From assembly GCA_964362515.1 (NCBI GenBank), contig CAYIEP010000005.1:1-20221 (forward strand): 20,221 bases of DNA, given 5' to 3'. The translations under genes and the position numbers were made by a program. Numbering within the stretch: position 1 is the stretch's first letter; every line of letters starts with the position of its first letter. Below the pieces are notes generated by a model that ran no database searches, was not told the DNA's origin, and worked only from the letters and a program-made list of their open reading frames with translations. This DNA comes from CAYIEP01 sp964362515. Lineage in GTDB: Bacteria > Patescibacteriota > Minisyncoccia > UBA6257 > UBA9933. Of this stretch, positions 13,023 through 19,992 are shown piece by piece.

Positions 13023-13391
13023 ATGGACAAATTTAAAGACATAATTGAAAAAATAGAAAAATTGACGGTTGTTGAGCTCTCCGAATTAATAAAAACTCTT
13101 GAAGAAAAATTCGGTGTTTCGGCCGCTATGCCGGTTGCTGCTGGAGCAATAGCCGGAGGAGCCGGAGCGGAAGAAGAAAAAACATCTTTTGATGTTATTC
13201 TTAAATCAGCCGGAGACCAAAAGATAAACGTTATTAAAATCGTTAAGGAAGTTACCGGAATAGGATTAAAAGAAGCCAAAGATTTGGTTGACGGCGCTCC
13301 AAAGCCGGTTAAGCAGGGAATGAAAAAAGAAGAAGCCGAAGAATTAAAGAAACGGCTGGTAGAAGTCGGAGCGGTTGTGGAAATACAATAA
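13023..13391 (+). CDS. rplL: 50S ribosomal protein L7/L12
   Basis: Stalk protein that recruits and stimulates translational GTPases. The 122-aa product has the dimerising N-terminal domain (MDKFKDIIEKIEKLTVVELS), an alanine/glycine hinge (about 36-50, VAAGAIAGGAGAE) and the C-terminal domain with INVIKIVKEVTGIGLKEAK and LVDGAPKPVKQGM. Co-transcribed with rplJ. The stop is followed by a 7-bp hairpin and a tRNA-Val gene. Confidence 0.97.
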   Translation: MDKFKDIIEKIEKLTVVELSELIKTLEEKFGVSAAMPVAAGAIAGGAGAEEEKTSFDVILKSAGDQKINVIKIVKEVTGIGLKEAKDLVDGAPKPVKQGMKKEEAEELKKRLVEVGAVVEIQ

Positions 13392-13403
13392 AGATTTGCT
13401 TTT

Positions 13404-13423
13404 GAGCTCACAAAATTGAGCTC
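13404..13423. repeat. Hairpin between rplL and tRNA-Val
   Basis: GAGCTCA (13404-13410) and TGAGCTC (13417-13423) form a perfect 7-bp stem with a 6-nt loop, one nucleotide before the tRNA. There is no U-tract, so it is more likely a processing or protecting structure than a terminator. Confidence 0.6.
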
Positions 13424-13424
13424 T

Positions 13425-13496
13425 GGGTGTATAGCTCAATGGTAGAGCGCTTCGTTCACATCGAAGAGGTCGAAGGTTCGATACCTTCTACACCCA
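13425..13496 (+). tRNA. tRNA-Val (CAC)
   Basis: Acceptor GGGTGTA pairs with TACACCC. The anticodon arm CTTCG-TTCACAT-CGAAG gives CAC. T-arm GAAGG-TTCGATA-CCTTC. Discriminator A, CCA not encoded. It is probably transcribed with rplJ-rplL up to the terminator at 13564. Confidence 0.95.
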
Positions 13497-13506
13497 CAGT
13501 ATAAAG

Positions 13507-13549
13507 AGTGGGGGAAAAAGCCGGAAGCTCTATTCTTCCAGCGCCCACT
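13507..13549 (+). other. tRNA minihelix-like remnant
   Basis: AGTGGG (13507-13512) pairs with CCCACT (13544-13549), and an inner GGAAG-CTCTATT-CTTCC (13523-13539) has the 5-bp stem and 7-nt loop size of a T-arm. D- and anticodon arms are absent, and the loop lacks TTC. It may be a decayed tRNA or only two nested hairpins. Confidence 0.35.
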
Positions 13550-13563
13550 AAATTATAAATTTA

Positions 13564-13600
13564 AAAGCCCGGTCCTTTCGGAACAACGGGCTTTGTTTTT
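13564..13600 (+). terminator. Intrinsic terminator after rplJL-tRNA-Val
   Basis: AAAGCCCG (13564-13571) pairs with CGGGCTTT (13587-13594), with inner GTCC-TTTC-GGAA pairing, followed by GTTTTT. On the minus strand the same stem follows the stop of the 13599-13970 gene, so it may end transcription from both sides. Confidence 0.88.
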
Positions 13601-13970
13601 ATAAATATCCTTTTGCGCACTCATCTTTGTCGCTTTCGATAACGGCGATAATTTTTTCGGCCGTTTCAATAATCTTCTTGATGTTCGAAAACACCAAGGG
13701 GTTCACAAACACACCACTGGGCACCTCTACTGATTTCCCCTCGATTTTGACTGGGATGCCCGTAAAATAAGCAAGTTCTTGGACGTGCTTCCCAAGAACC
13801 GATAAATTTGTACGGAAGGGCCGTAATAAGTAGCCATTTTCATTCCGCCGTGGTGGCCACATTATCCCCATTACTCCCTTTCTTATGTAGGAAACAAGCA
13901 GGTCCGGTCGTTCCAATGACGGGACTTTAAATACACCACCTTCTATACTACCAGCTTTCATATGTTTCAT
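13599..13970 (-). CDS. Unknown 123-aa protein, possibly acquired
   Basis: I do not recognise this protein. It has no membrane helix or signal peptide. The middle is basic (RKGVMGIMWPPRRNENGY, LLRPFRTNLSVLGKHVQEL), the end acidic (VIESDKDECAKGYL). The gene differs from its neighbours: it has a clear Shine-Dalgarno AGGAG 6 nt before the ATG, a real 5' leader of ~20 nt, a consensus TTGACA promoter, and by eye a higher share of C-rich codons than adjacent genes. These suggest recent transfer. The start could also be the second Met (codon 4). Its stop lies in the terminator shared with the rplJL transcript. Confidence 0.75.
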   Translation of the reverse strand: MKHMKAGSIEGGVFKVPSLERPDLLVSYIRKGVMGIMWPPRRNENGYLLRPFRTNLSVLGKHVQELAYFTGIPVKIEGKSVEVPSGVFVNPLVFSNIKKIIETAEKIIAVIESDKDECAKGYL

Positions 13971-13999
13971 ATTAATCTCCTGTCAAATAGCGTTTATAT

Positions 14000-14028
14000 A
14001 TAATACAAATAAATTATTAAGTTGTCAA
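14000..14028 (-). promoter_or_regulatory. Promoter of the 13599-13970 gene (TTGACA-17-TATTAT)
   Basis: On the minus strand TTGACA (14028-14023) and TATTAT (14005-14000) have a 17-bp spacer. Its -35 box occupies nearly the same bases as that of the divergent gene (14022-14027), because TTGTCAA reads as a -35 on both strands. Confidence 0.75.
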
Positions 14029-14050
14029 AGAGTTAAAATGCTTCTATAAT
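14022..14050 (+). promoter_or_regulatory. Promoter of the 14058 gene (TTGTCA-17-TATAAT)
   Basis: TTGTCA (14022-14027) and a perfect TATAAT (14045-14050) with a 17-bp spacer. The -10 box ends 7 nt before the ATG at 14058, so the mRNA should be leaderless. The -35 overlaps the divergent -35 by five bases. Confidence 0.7.
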
Positions 14051-14057
14051 TCAAAAT

Positions 14058-15011
14058 ATGTGGCGACCGGATTCTCCCGATAGAGTCAAATATTATCAAG
14101 AAGACATGGAATTGAAAGAAAGGGGGTTAGACGACACTCTTTATAGTTTAGAGAAGATTTGTTGTCCGGCGAATTCGCCGGAAAGTTGTATTAATATTGA
14201 TGAGTTTGATGACGTTTATTCCAAAGAAGAAATTAAAAAAGACAAAGAACTTGTTGAAAAGTATAAATCTCAACAAGAACATGAAAGAGGAAGGGTCGGA
14301 ATTTTTATGGAAAACATGATTACTTCTTCCGATAATCTTAAGCTTTTCGGAAATATGGATATTGCCGCCAAAAAAACGACTGACATTGATGATTACAAAA
14401 ATCATATAGACGTTATAGCCGAAGTGAAACAGAATATAAATCTTGATTTGCCGGCAATCTCCAGATTTGGGATAGACGTGACGACGGCCGACAGACTCAA
14501 AGCGGAAGAGAAAATAAGAAAGATAGACGAAAATCTTAAAAAAGGAGAGCTTGGAATGATTAAATATTTTAAATCGGAATATACTTTAACCAAAAAGAGA
14601 TTAAACAATGTCCCAATTTTTATTCTTAGAACTGATAGAGAAGATATATATTCTTTTTTAAGCCGGATTAAGCCGGCGATAAATGGCAAAAACATGAATA
14701 TTTCAGACAAAGCTCTTTATAGAACGTCTTTTGACAAATTCGGCAAAATTCTCCACGAATCCCTTTATAAAGAATCATTAAGACAAGTAAGGGTTTTAAC
14801 GGAATTATTAAAAGAAAAAGACGCAATAACGGAAGATGAAATAAATCAAATAAATAATTCACTGGAACAAAATAATTATAAAAATATATTTTATTTGTTG
14901 CATAAAAAAATAACAATTAACAAAAAAGGCGAGAACGAAAAATATTTACATATTCTTGAAGATTTTATTACTATTTTCGGAACGATAAAAAATTCCTTCT
15001 CTGTCAGATAA
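14058..15011 (+). CDS. Unknown 317-aa cytoplasmic protein
   Basis: I do not recognise this protein. It is rich in lysine, glutamate, aspartate and asparagine and looks mainly helical; no membrane segment, signal peptide or known catalytic motif is visible. Three cysteines cluster near residues 35-44 (ICCPANSPESC). Segments such as KEEIKKDKELVEKYKSQQEH and TADRLKAEEKIRKIDENLKK could form short coiled coils. The start is the ATG directly behind the promoter. It sits alone between a divergent gene and an intrinsic terminator. Codon and base use resemble the neighbours, unlike the divergent partner. Confidence 0.8.
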   Translation: MWRPDSPDRVKYYQEDMELKERGLDDTLYSLEKICCPANSPESCINIDEFDDVYSKEEIKKDKELVEKYKSQQEHERGRVGIFMENMITSSDNLKLFGNMDIAAKKTTDIDDYKNHIDVIAEVKQNINLDLPAISRFGIDVTTADRLKAEEKIRKIDENLKKGELGMIKYFKSEYTLTKKRLNNVPIFILRTDREDIYSFLSRIKPAINGKNMNISDKALYRTSFDKFGKILHESLYKESLRQVRVLTELLKEKDAITEDEINQINNSLEQNNYKNIFYLLHKKITINKKGENEKYLHILEDFITIFGTIKNSFSVR

Positions 15012-15066
15012 AAAAAGAGAATTTTTTAAAAGTTAATAATTTGTGGATAAATTAACATCCTAAGAA

Positions 15067-15101
15067 TAAAAAATCCTTATTTAATAAGGGTTTTTTATTT
15101 T
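15067..15101 (+). terminator. Intrinsic terminator after the 14058 gene
   Basis: AAAATCCTTAT-TTA-ATAAGGGTTTT followed by a T-rich tract. It isolates the unknown gene from the dcw cluster. Confidence 0.8.
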
Positions 15102-15131
15102 AGAGACATTTTTAAATATTTATTTGTATTA

Positions 15132-15160
15132 TTGACTTAAAAATATAAGTGGGGCAGAAT
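15132..15160 (+). promoter_or_regulatory. Promoter of mraZ / dcw operon (TTGACT-17-CAGAAT)
   Basis: TTGACT (15132-15137) and CAGAAT (15155-15160), 17 bp apart. The first GTGG motif lies in the spacer and the others just downstream, so a bound MraZ would cover the promoter. The predicted leader is ~58 nt, unlike the leaderless genes in this window. Confidence 0.5.
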
Positions 15161-15225
15161 TAGATAAAAGTGGCGATTTGTGGATAAGTATGGGGATAAG
15201 TAGTCAAAGTGGTGGATAAACAAAT

Positions 15226-15657
15226 ATGTTCATTGGTGAATTCAAACACAATTTAGATTCAAAGGGAAGAATGGCCATTCCGGCTAAATTCAGGCAGAAA
15301 TTAACCGGCGGAGCGATTATTACCCGCGGACTTGATAAGTGCCTTTTTCTTTTCACCGGCAAGGATTGGGAGACATTGGCTCAAAAATTGATTTCTTTGC
15401 CTTTGGCTCAAGCGAATTCAAGAGCTTTTTCCAGATTAATGCTGGCCGGCGCGACCGACGTTGAAATAGACAAGCAGGGAAGAATTTTAATACCGGATTA
15501 TTTAAGAGAATACGCCGGCTTAAAAAAAGAAATTATTGTCGCCGGCTTATATAACAGAATAGAAATTTGGGACGAAAGCGATTGGAAGCAGTATAAGGCG
15601 AAAACAGAAGGAGAATCCGATGAAATAGCGGAAAAATTATCGGAGTTGGGAATATGA
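15226..15657 (+). CDS. mraZ: Transcriptional regulator MraZ
   Basis: AbrB-like DNA-binding regulator of the division and cell wall (dcw) cluster. The 143-aa protein has both SpoVT/AbrB-like repeats: FKHNLDSKGRMAIPAKFRQ (residues 6-24) and VEIDKQGRILIPDYLREYA (about 79-97). Length is normal. It is the first gene of mraZ-rsmH-ftsL-ftsI-murF, the standard order. A GTGG repeat array lies upstream. Two nucleotides in, the stop overlaps an ATG, and rsmH starts at 15659. Confidence 0.95.
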   Translation: MFIGEFKHNLDSKGRMAIPAKFRQKLTGGAIITRGLDKCLFLFTGKDWETLAQKLISLPLAQANSRAFSRLMLAGATDVEIDKQGRILIPDYLREYAGLKKEIIVAGLYNRIEIWDESDWKQYKAKTEGESDEIAEKLSELGI

Positions 15658-15658
15658 A

Positions 15659-16660
15659 ATGAAGCATATACCGGTTCTTTTAAATGAATCAATAGGATTA
15701 TTAGACCCGAAGCCTGGAGAATTTTTCATAGACGGAACGATTGACGGAGGAGGCCACGCAACCGAAATTTTTAAAAAGATTTTACCCGAAGGAAAATTAT
15801 TAGGAATAGACCTTGATAAAAACTTTTTAGAAACAACGCGATTAAAAATTTCGACTGAATTGAAAATTAAGAATGGAGAATTAAGAAATAATTTAATTTT
15901 AATAAATGGCAATTACGCCAATTTACCGAAAATTTTAAAGAAGAACGAATTGCCGAAAGCCGACGGGTTGTTGCTTGATTTGGGGATGTCTTCCGAACAA
16001 TTAGATTCGCCGGTTGGCGAATCGGGCAGGGGATTCAGTTTTTTAAGAGACGAACCGCTTATTATGCGCTACGCGCATAAAATTCAGAATTCCCCGAAGG
16101 AGAATAAATTTTCTACGGGGCAGGCAGAATTTAGAATTAAGAATTATTTAACGGCGGCTGAAGTAATTAACAGCTTCAGTGAAAAAGAGTTAGGGGACAT
16201 TATTTGGAAATTCGGCGAAGAAAGATTTTCGAGAAAAATAGCAAAATCGATTGTTGAGGAAAGAAAAAAAGAAAGGATTTTAACCGTGTTTCAGTTGGTT
16301 GAAGCGATAAAAAAATCAGTTCCTAAGGGTTATCAGAACAGAAAAATTCATCCGGCGACAAAAACTTTCCAGGCCCTAAGGATATACGTAAACAACGAAC
16401 TGGAAAATCTGGAAAATTTATTGAAGAATCTGGAAAAAATATTAAAAGACAACGGGCGGGCGACAATAATTTCATTTCATTCATTGGAAGACGGATTGGT
16501 TAAGAATTATTTCAGAAACATGGTTAAAAACAAAAAAGCGCGATATCTAAACAAGAAACCGATAGTTCCGGCGCGCGAAGAAATAATTTTAAATCCAAGA
16601 AGCAGGTCGGCGAAATTAAGAGCAATAATCATTAAATATGACAATAGTTCAGCCAAATAA
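15659..16660 (+). CDS. rsmH: 16S rRNA m4C1402 methyltransferase
   Basis: SAM-dependent enzyme that methylates N4 of C1402 in 16S rRNA. The 333-aa protein has KHIPVLLNE, the SAM motif FIDGTIDGGGHA (23-34), LLLDLGMSSEQLD (104-116), RGFSFLRDEPLIMR (124-137), HPATKTFQALRIYVNNEL (231-248) and IISFHSLEDGLVK (270-282). Two inserts relative to the family stand out: around residues 64-77 (STELKIKNGELRN) and 141-163 (KIQNSPKENKFSTGQAEFRIKNY), both encoded by AT-rich repeats with AATTAAGAAT motifs, the second with a hairpin. The gene overlaps ftsL by 23 nt. Confidence 0.95.
   Translation: MKHIPVLLNESIGLLDPKPGEFFIDGTIDGGGHATEIFKKILPEGKLLGIDLDKNFLETTRLKISTELKIKNGELRNNLILINGNYANLPKILKKNELPKADGLLLDLGMSSEQLDSPVGESGRGFSFLRDEPLIMRYAHKIQNSPKENKFSTGQAEFRIKNYLTAAEVINSFSEKELGDIIWKFGEERFSRKIAKSIVEERKKERILTVFQLVEAIKKSVPKGYQNRKIHPATKTFQALRIYVNNELENLENLLKNLEKILKDNGRATIISFHSLEDGLVKNYFRNMVKNKKARYLNKKPIVPAREEIILNPRSRSAKLRAIIIKYDNSSAK
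16083..16148 (+). repeat. Palindrome-bearing in-frame insert in rsmH
   Basis: CCCCG (16092-16096) and CGGGG (16116-16120) close a hairpin with inner AGAA/TTCT pairing, and AGAATTTAGAATTAAGAATT follows. CAGAATT occurs on both sides of the hairpin. This DNA encodes ~23 residues between the conserved MR and TAAEV blocks of RsmH, where family members usually have only a short link. The frame is kept. Confidence 0.5.
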
Positions 16661-16946
16661 AAATAATCATAAAATAAATCTGCTTATTTCGATTTTAATG
16701 GCGGTTATCGTAATGTCGGCGGTATGGGGAGTTTTTCTTTATAATCGTCTTGTTGATTTCCGCCATGAAATAAGCAATATGGAGAGGGGCGTTAAATTAG
16801 CGGAAGCAAGTAACGCGGAGCTTAAAAATAATTTATACAAATTAATCGATGCCCAGAATCTTGAAGCTATGGTTGACAAGGATTCTTTGATTTTGGATAA
16901 AAATCCGAAATACGTTTCCAAAAATTTCCTTGCCAATAATCAATAA
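16638..16946 (+). CDS. ftsL: FtsL-like division protein
   Basis: The 102-aa protein has one membrane helix (about residues 14-34, NLLISILMAVIVMSAVWGVF) followed by a coiled-coil-like segment (NRLVDFRHEISNMERGVKLA and on). That is the architecture of FtsL/DivIC, bitopic proteins of the divisome. FtsL sequences are poorly conserved, so the name rests on topology and on its place between rsmH and ftsI. It overlaps rsmH by 23 nt and is followed by ftsI after 6 nt. Confidence 0.75.
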   Translation: MTIVQPNKNNHKINLLISILMAVIVMSAVWGVFLYNRLVDFRHEISNMERGVKLAEASNAELKNNLYKLIDAQNLEAMVDKDSLILDKNPKYVSKNFLANNQ

Positions 16947-16952
16947 ACCCAT

Positions 16953-18590
16953 ATGAGGTGGAGAACGAATTTTCTAATAGTCTGTTTTTTTATTTTTTAC
17001 TCCCTTCTTTTTTCTAAAATTTATAACATTCAGCTTAATAAAAGCGATTATTATTTAAATCGGGCCGAGTCTCAACAAAAAGCCATAGGTAGCCTTGAGC
17101 CGACAAGGGGAAATATTTATTTCAGCGATAAAAACGGCAATTCCTCTCTGGCGGCTTTTAATAAAGACTACGGAGTTATTTATGCCGTTCCCCAAGAAAC
17201 TTTTGAAAACTATAAAGATATAGCCGGAAAACTTGAACCGATAATAAATCTTTCGATTGAAGAAATAGAAAACAAACTTAATAAAAAGAAAGACCTTTAT
17301 GAATTATTGGTTGAAAAGGCGACAAGTGAACAGATGGAAAAAATAAAGAGTTTGGGCATTACGGGAATTTATACGGACATCAGGCCGTTTCGTTCTTATC
17401 CGTTTTCCGCCTTGGCCGCCCACCTTATCGGTTTTACGTCTTCGGCTCAAGAATCAGAAATTTTAAAATACGGAAATTCTTACATCGGCCGTTACGGTCT
17501 TGAAGCGAAATTAGATAAATCTTTAAGGGGTAAAAATGGATACGTGGAAAAAGGAAATTTTGTCAGTTCGGAAGCGGGAGAAAATATTTTTTTGACCCTT
17601 GATATAAATATTCAAACTCAAGCGGAAGAAATATTAAAAAAATTAATTGAGGAACATAAAGCGACGGGAGGAACAATATTGGTCGAAGAGCCTAAAACGG
17701 GGAAAATACTTGCTATGGCAAGCAATCCTAATTTTGACCCGAATAATTATTCAAAATACGACATTAAAAATTTTTTAAATCCGGCGGTTCAAGCCGTTTA
17801 CGAACCCGGCTCCGTTTTTAAAGTAATTACTATGGCGGCGGGGATTGATTCCGGAAAAATTACTCCGGATACGACCTATGTTGATTCCGGCTCCGTCGTC
17901 TTAAACGAAAGGACGATTAAAAACTGGGATTTAAGAACCTACGGAAAACAAACAATGACAAATGTTTTAGAAAATTCCATAAACACCGGCGCGGTTTTTG
18001 CCCAAAGAAAAACGGGACCGGACATATTTTATAATTATCTGGTTAAATTCGGGTTTAATGATTTAAACGGGATATCTTTACCCGGAGAAGTGAAGGGAAA
18101 CTTAAATAATCTTAGGGGGAACAAAGAGATTGATTTTGCGACGGCTTCTTTCGGTCAAGGAGTCGCCGTTACTCCGATTCAGCTTATGTCCGCGATTTCC
18201 GCCATAGCTAACAATGGAGTATTAATGAAACCGCTTATTTTAAAAGAAGAGGCTCCGCAAGTTATAAGAAGAGTTGTGTCTTCGGAAACCGCCAAAGCAG
18301 TGGCAAATATGATGATTTTAGCTGTCAATAAAAACAAACTGGCCGTTGTTGAAAATTACTCGGTTGCCGGAAAAACCGGAACCGCTTTTATTCCCGATTT
18401 CGGAAAAGGAAAATACACCGATGACGTAATAAATACTTATGTCGGTTTTATTAAGTCTGACTTCGCCATTCTTATAAAACTTGATAGGGCTTACGGTTCT
18501 CCGCTGGCCGGCCAAACCGTCGTGCCCGCCTTCAGAAATCTTGCCCAATTTATTTTAAATTACTACAATATAGCGCCGGATAAATTATGA
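16953..18590 (+). CDS. ftsI: Class B penicillin-binding protein (FtsI/PBP2-like)
   Basis: Peptidoglycan transpeptidase of septal wall synthesis. The 545-aa protein has one N-terminal membrane anchor (residues 6-21), a pedestal domain with the class B motif LEPTRGNIY (48-56), and the transpeptidase domain with all three active-site motifs: SVFK (287-290, nucleophile S287), SIN (342-344) and KTG (474-476). Length is normal for a short class B enzyme; no PASTA domain follows. It lies in the dcw cluster, with ftsL before it and murF after it with an ATGA overlap. No reason to doubt activity. Confidence 0.95.
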   Translation: MRWRTNFLIVCFFIFYSLLFSKIYNIQLNKSDYYLNRAESQQKAIGSLEPTRGNIYFSDKNGNSSLAAFNKDYGVIYAVPQETFENYKDIAGKLEPIINLSIEEIENKLNKKKDLYELLVEKATSEQMEKIKSLGITGIYTDIRPFRSYPFSALAAHLIGFTSSAQESEILKYGNSYIGRYGLEAKLDKSLRGKNGYVEKGNFVSSEAGENIFLTLDINIQTQAEEILKKLIEEHKATGGTILVEEPKTGKILAMASNPNFDPNNYSKYDIKNFLNPAVQAVYEPGSVFKVITMAAGIDSGKITPDTTYVDSGSVVLNERTIKNWDLRTYGKQTMTNVLENSINTGAVFAQRKTGPDIFYNYLVKFGFNDLNGISLPGEVKGNLNNLRGNKEIDFATASFGQGVAVTPIQLMSAISAIANNGVLMKPLILKEEAPQVIRRVVSSETAKAVANMMILAVNKNKLAVVENYSVAGKTGTAFIPDFGKGKYTDDVINTYVGFIKSDFAILIKLDRAYGSPLAGQTVVPAFRNLAQFILNYYNIAPDKL

Positions 18591-19876
18591 AAAATTTTTT
18601 ATTGGAGATTTTAAAAAGAACATTGGGATTTTTGGCAAAACTGACTCTTTGGCGATTCAAGCCGAAAGTCATCGCCATTACCGGCAGTGTCGGCAAGACT
18701 TCGGCCAAAGAAGCGATTTACGCGGTTTTAAAAAATTACAGAAAAACAAGAAAATCCGTTATGAATTTAAATAACGAACTCGGTCTGCCGATTTCCATAA
18801 TAGGAGACTGGCCGGAAAGCGATTTAAAACTTGTAAGCAAAGATTTTCCGGCCGGAAGAAAAAAAGGAAAAAAATTTTTGTTTTGGCTTAGGGTAATTAC
18901 GGCGGGATTTCTAAATATTATTATCGGAAGGAAAAAATCGTATCCGGAAATAATTATTTTGGAATACGGAGCTGATAGACCGGGGGACATAAAAAAATTA
19001 ACAGATATCGCCAAGCCTAATGTCGGAGTGATTACTTTGGTCGGTGAAATACCGGTTCACGTGGAATTTTTCAGCGGGCCGGAAGCCGTGGCCAGAGAAA
19101 AGGCGAAACTTATAGAAGTTTTGTTTTCAAACGATTTCGCGGTTTTGAATTTTGATAACCCGATAGTTATGAATATGAAAGAAAAAACCAGAGCTAAAAT
19201 CGTAACATTCGGTTTTAACGAGGGCGCCGACTTAAGAATAAGCAATTTGGAAAATTATTTTGACAACGGTTTACCGTCCGGAATTTCTTTCAAAATGGAA
19301 TATGGCGGAAGCATTGTGCCGGTAAATATAAAAAATTCTTTCGGAAAATCTTCCGCTTACGCTTCGGCGGCGGCCGCTTGCGCCGGCTTAATTTTTGATT
19401 TAAATTTAGTGGAGATTTCAGAAGCTTTATCTCTTAATTATAAATCTTCGAAAGGAAGAATGAAGTTTTTAAAATTGAAAAATGGAGCGACTCTTATTGA
19501 CGACAGTTATAACGCCTCGCCCGATTCAATGAAAGAATTAATAGAAACGGTTTCCGGCATTCCGGCAAAAAGAAAAATAGCCATTTTGGGAGATATGTTG
19601 GAATTGGGCGATTATTCGGAGGAGTCCCATAAAGAAGTCGGCAGATTGTCGGCGAATGTTTTTAATGTTCTGATTTGTATAGGGGAAAAATCGGTGATAG
19701 TCGCTTCATCGGCGAAAAGGACGGGATTTTCTTCCGATGCTCTTTATGTTTTTGAAAATGCCGATAAGGCAATTGGAATGATTAAGAGTATTATAGAAAA
19801 AGGAGACTTAATCGCGGTAAAAGGTTCTAGAGCGATCGGTTTGGATAAAACAGTAGAAGAGATAATAAAAGGATAA
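18587..19876 (+). CDS. murF: MurF-like Mur ligase lacking the usual first domain
   Basis: ATP-dependent ligase, probably UDP-MurNAc-tripeptide:D-Ala-D-Ala ligase. The 429-aa sequence has the P-loop ITGSVGKTSAKE (31-42), the metal-binding ILEYGADRPGDI segment, DDSYNASPDSM (305-315) and ILGDMLELGDYSEESH. In typical MurF the P-loop comes after a ~100-residue UDP-binding domain; here it starts at residue 31 behind a short basic-hydrophobic stretch (MKNFLLEILKRTLGFLAKLT). An insert of ~40 residues (about 75-118) contains a hydrophobic stretch, FLFWLRVITAGFLNIII. Substrate recognition may therefore differ from standard MurF. It overlaps ftsI by 4 nt. The exact ligase identity is inferred from motifs and dcw position. 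Confidence 0.85.
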   Translation: MKNFLLEILKRTLGFLAKLTLWRFKPKVIAITGSVGKTSAKEAIYAVLKNYRKTRKSVMNLNNELGLPISIIGDWPESDLKLVSKDFPAGRKKGKKFLFWLRVITAGFLNIIIGRKKSYPEIIILEYGADRPGDIKKLTDIAKPNVGVITLVGEIPVHVEFFSGPEAVAREKAKLIEVLFSNDFAVLNFDNPIVMNMKEKTRAKIVTFGFNEGADLRISNLENYFDNGLPSGISFKMEYGGSIVPVNIKNSFGKSSAYASAAAACAGLIFDLNLVEISEALSLNYKSSKGRMKFLKLKNGATLIDDSYNASPDSMKELIETVSGIPAKRKIAILGDMLELGDYSEESHKEVGRLSANVFNVLICIGEKSVIVASSAKRTGFSSDALYVFENADKAIGMIKSIIEKGDLIAVKGSRAIGLDKTVEEIIKG

Positions 19877-19883
19877 TTTTAAA

Positions 19884-19958
19884 GCCGCTTTCGTCTAGTG
19901 GTTAGGACACGAGCTTCTCAAGTTCGGAACACGAGTTCGATTCTCGTAAGCGGTACCA
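19884..19958 (+). tRNA. tRNA-Glu (CTC), CCA encoded
   Basis: Acceptor GCCGCTT pairs with AAGCGGT. The anticodon arm CGAGC-TTCTCAA-GTTCG gives CTC. T-arm ACGAG-TTCGATT-CTCGT. Discriminator A at 19955 followed by an encoded CCA. It starts 7 nt after the murF stop. Confidence 0.94.
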
Positions 19959-19992
19959 TCAGCGAACTAAAAGTTTTTGAAGAAGACAAGGA

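Larger units (their letters stand above)
15042..15219. promoter_or_regulatory. GTGG/GTGGATAA repeat array upstream of mraZ
   Basis: TGTGGATAA occurs perfectly at 15042-15050 and 15179-15187; TGGGGATAA (15191-15199) and GGTGGATAA (15211-15219) differ by one base. AAGTGG-type motifs stand at 15147, 15166-15173 and 15206-15212, about 10 or 20 bp apart between 15147 and 15215. MraZ is known to bind tandem GTGG-type or AAAGTG(G/T) repeats before its own operon, so these are probably the MraZ operator. TGTGGATAA is also the reverse complement of the DnaA box TTATCCACA, so DnaA binding is possible too. Confidence 0.6.

Noticed and set aside
12929..13411. 160-codon open frame antisense to rplJ/rplL
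   Set aside because: Shadow of two highly conserved ribosomal protein genes.
15042..15219. Origin of replication
   Set aside because: There are DnaA-box-like words, but dnaA, dnaN or an evident unwinding element are not beside them, and the place before mraZ fits an operator better.
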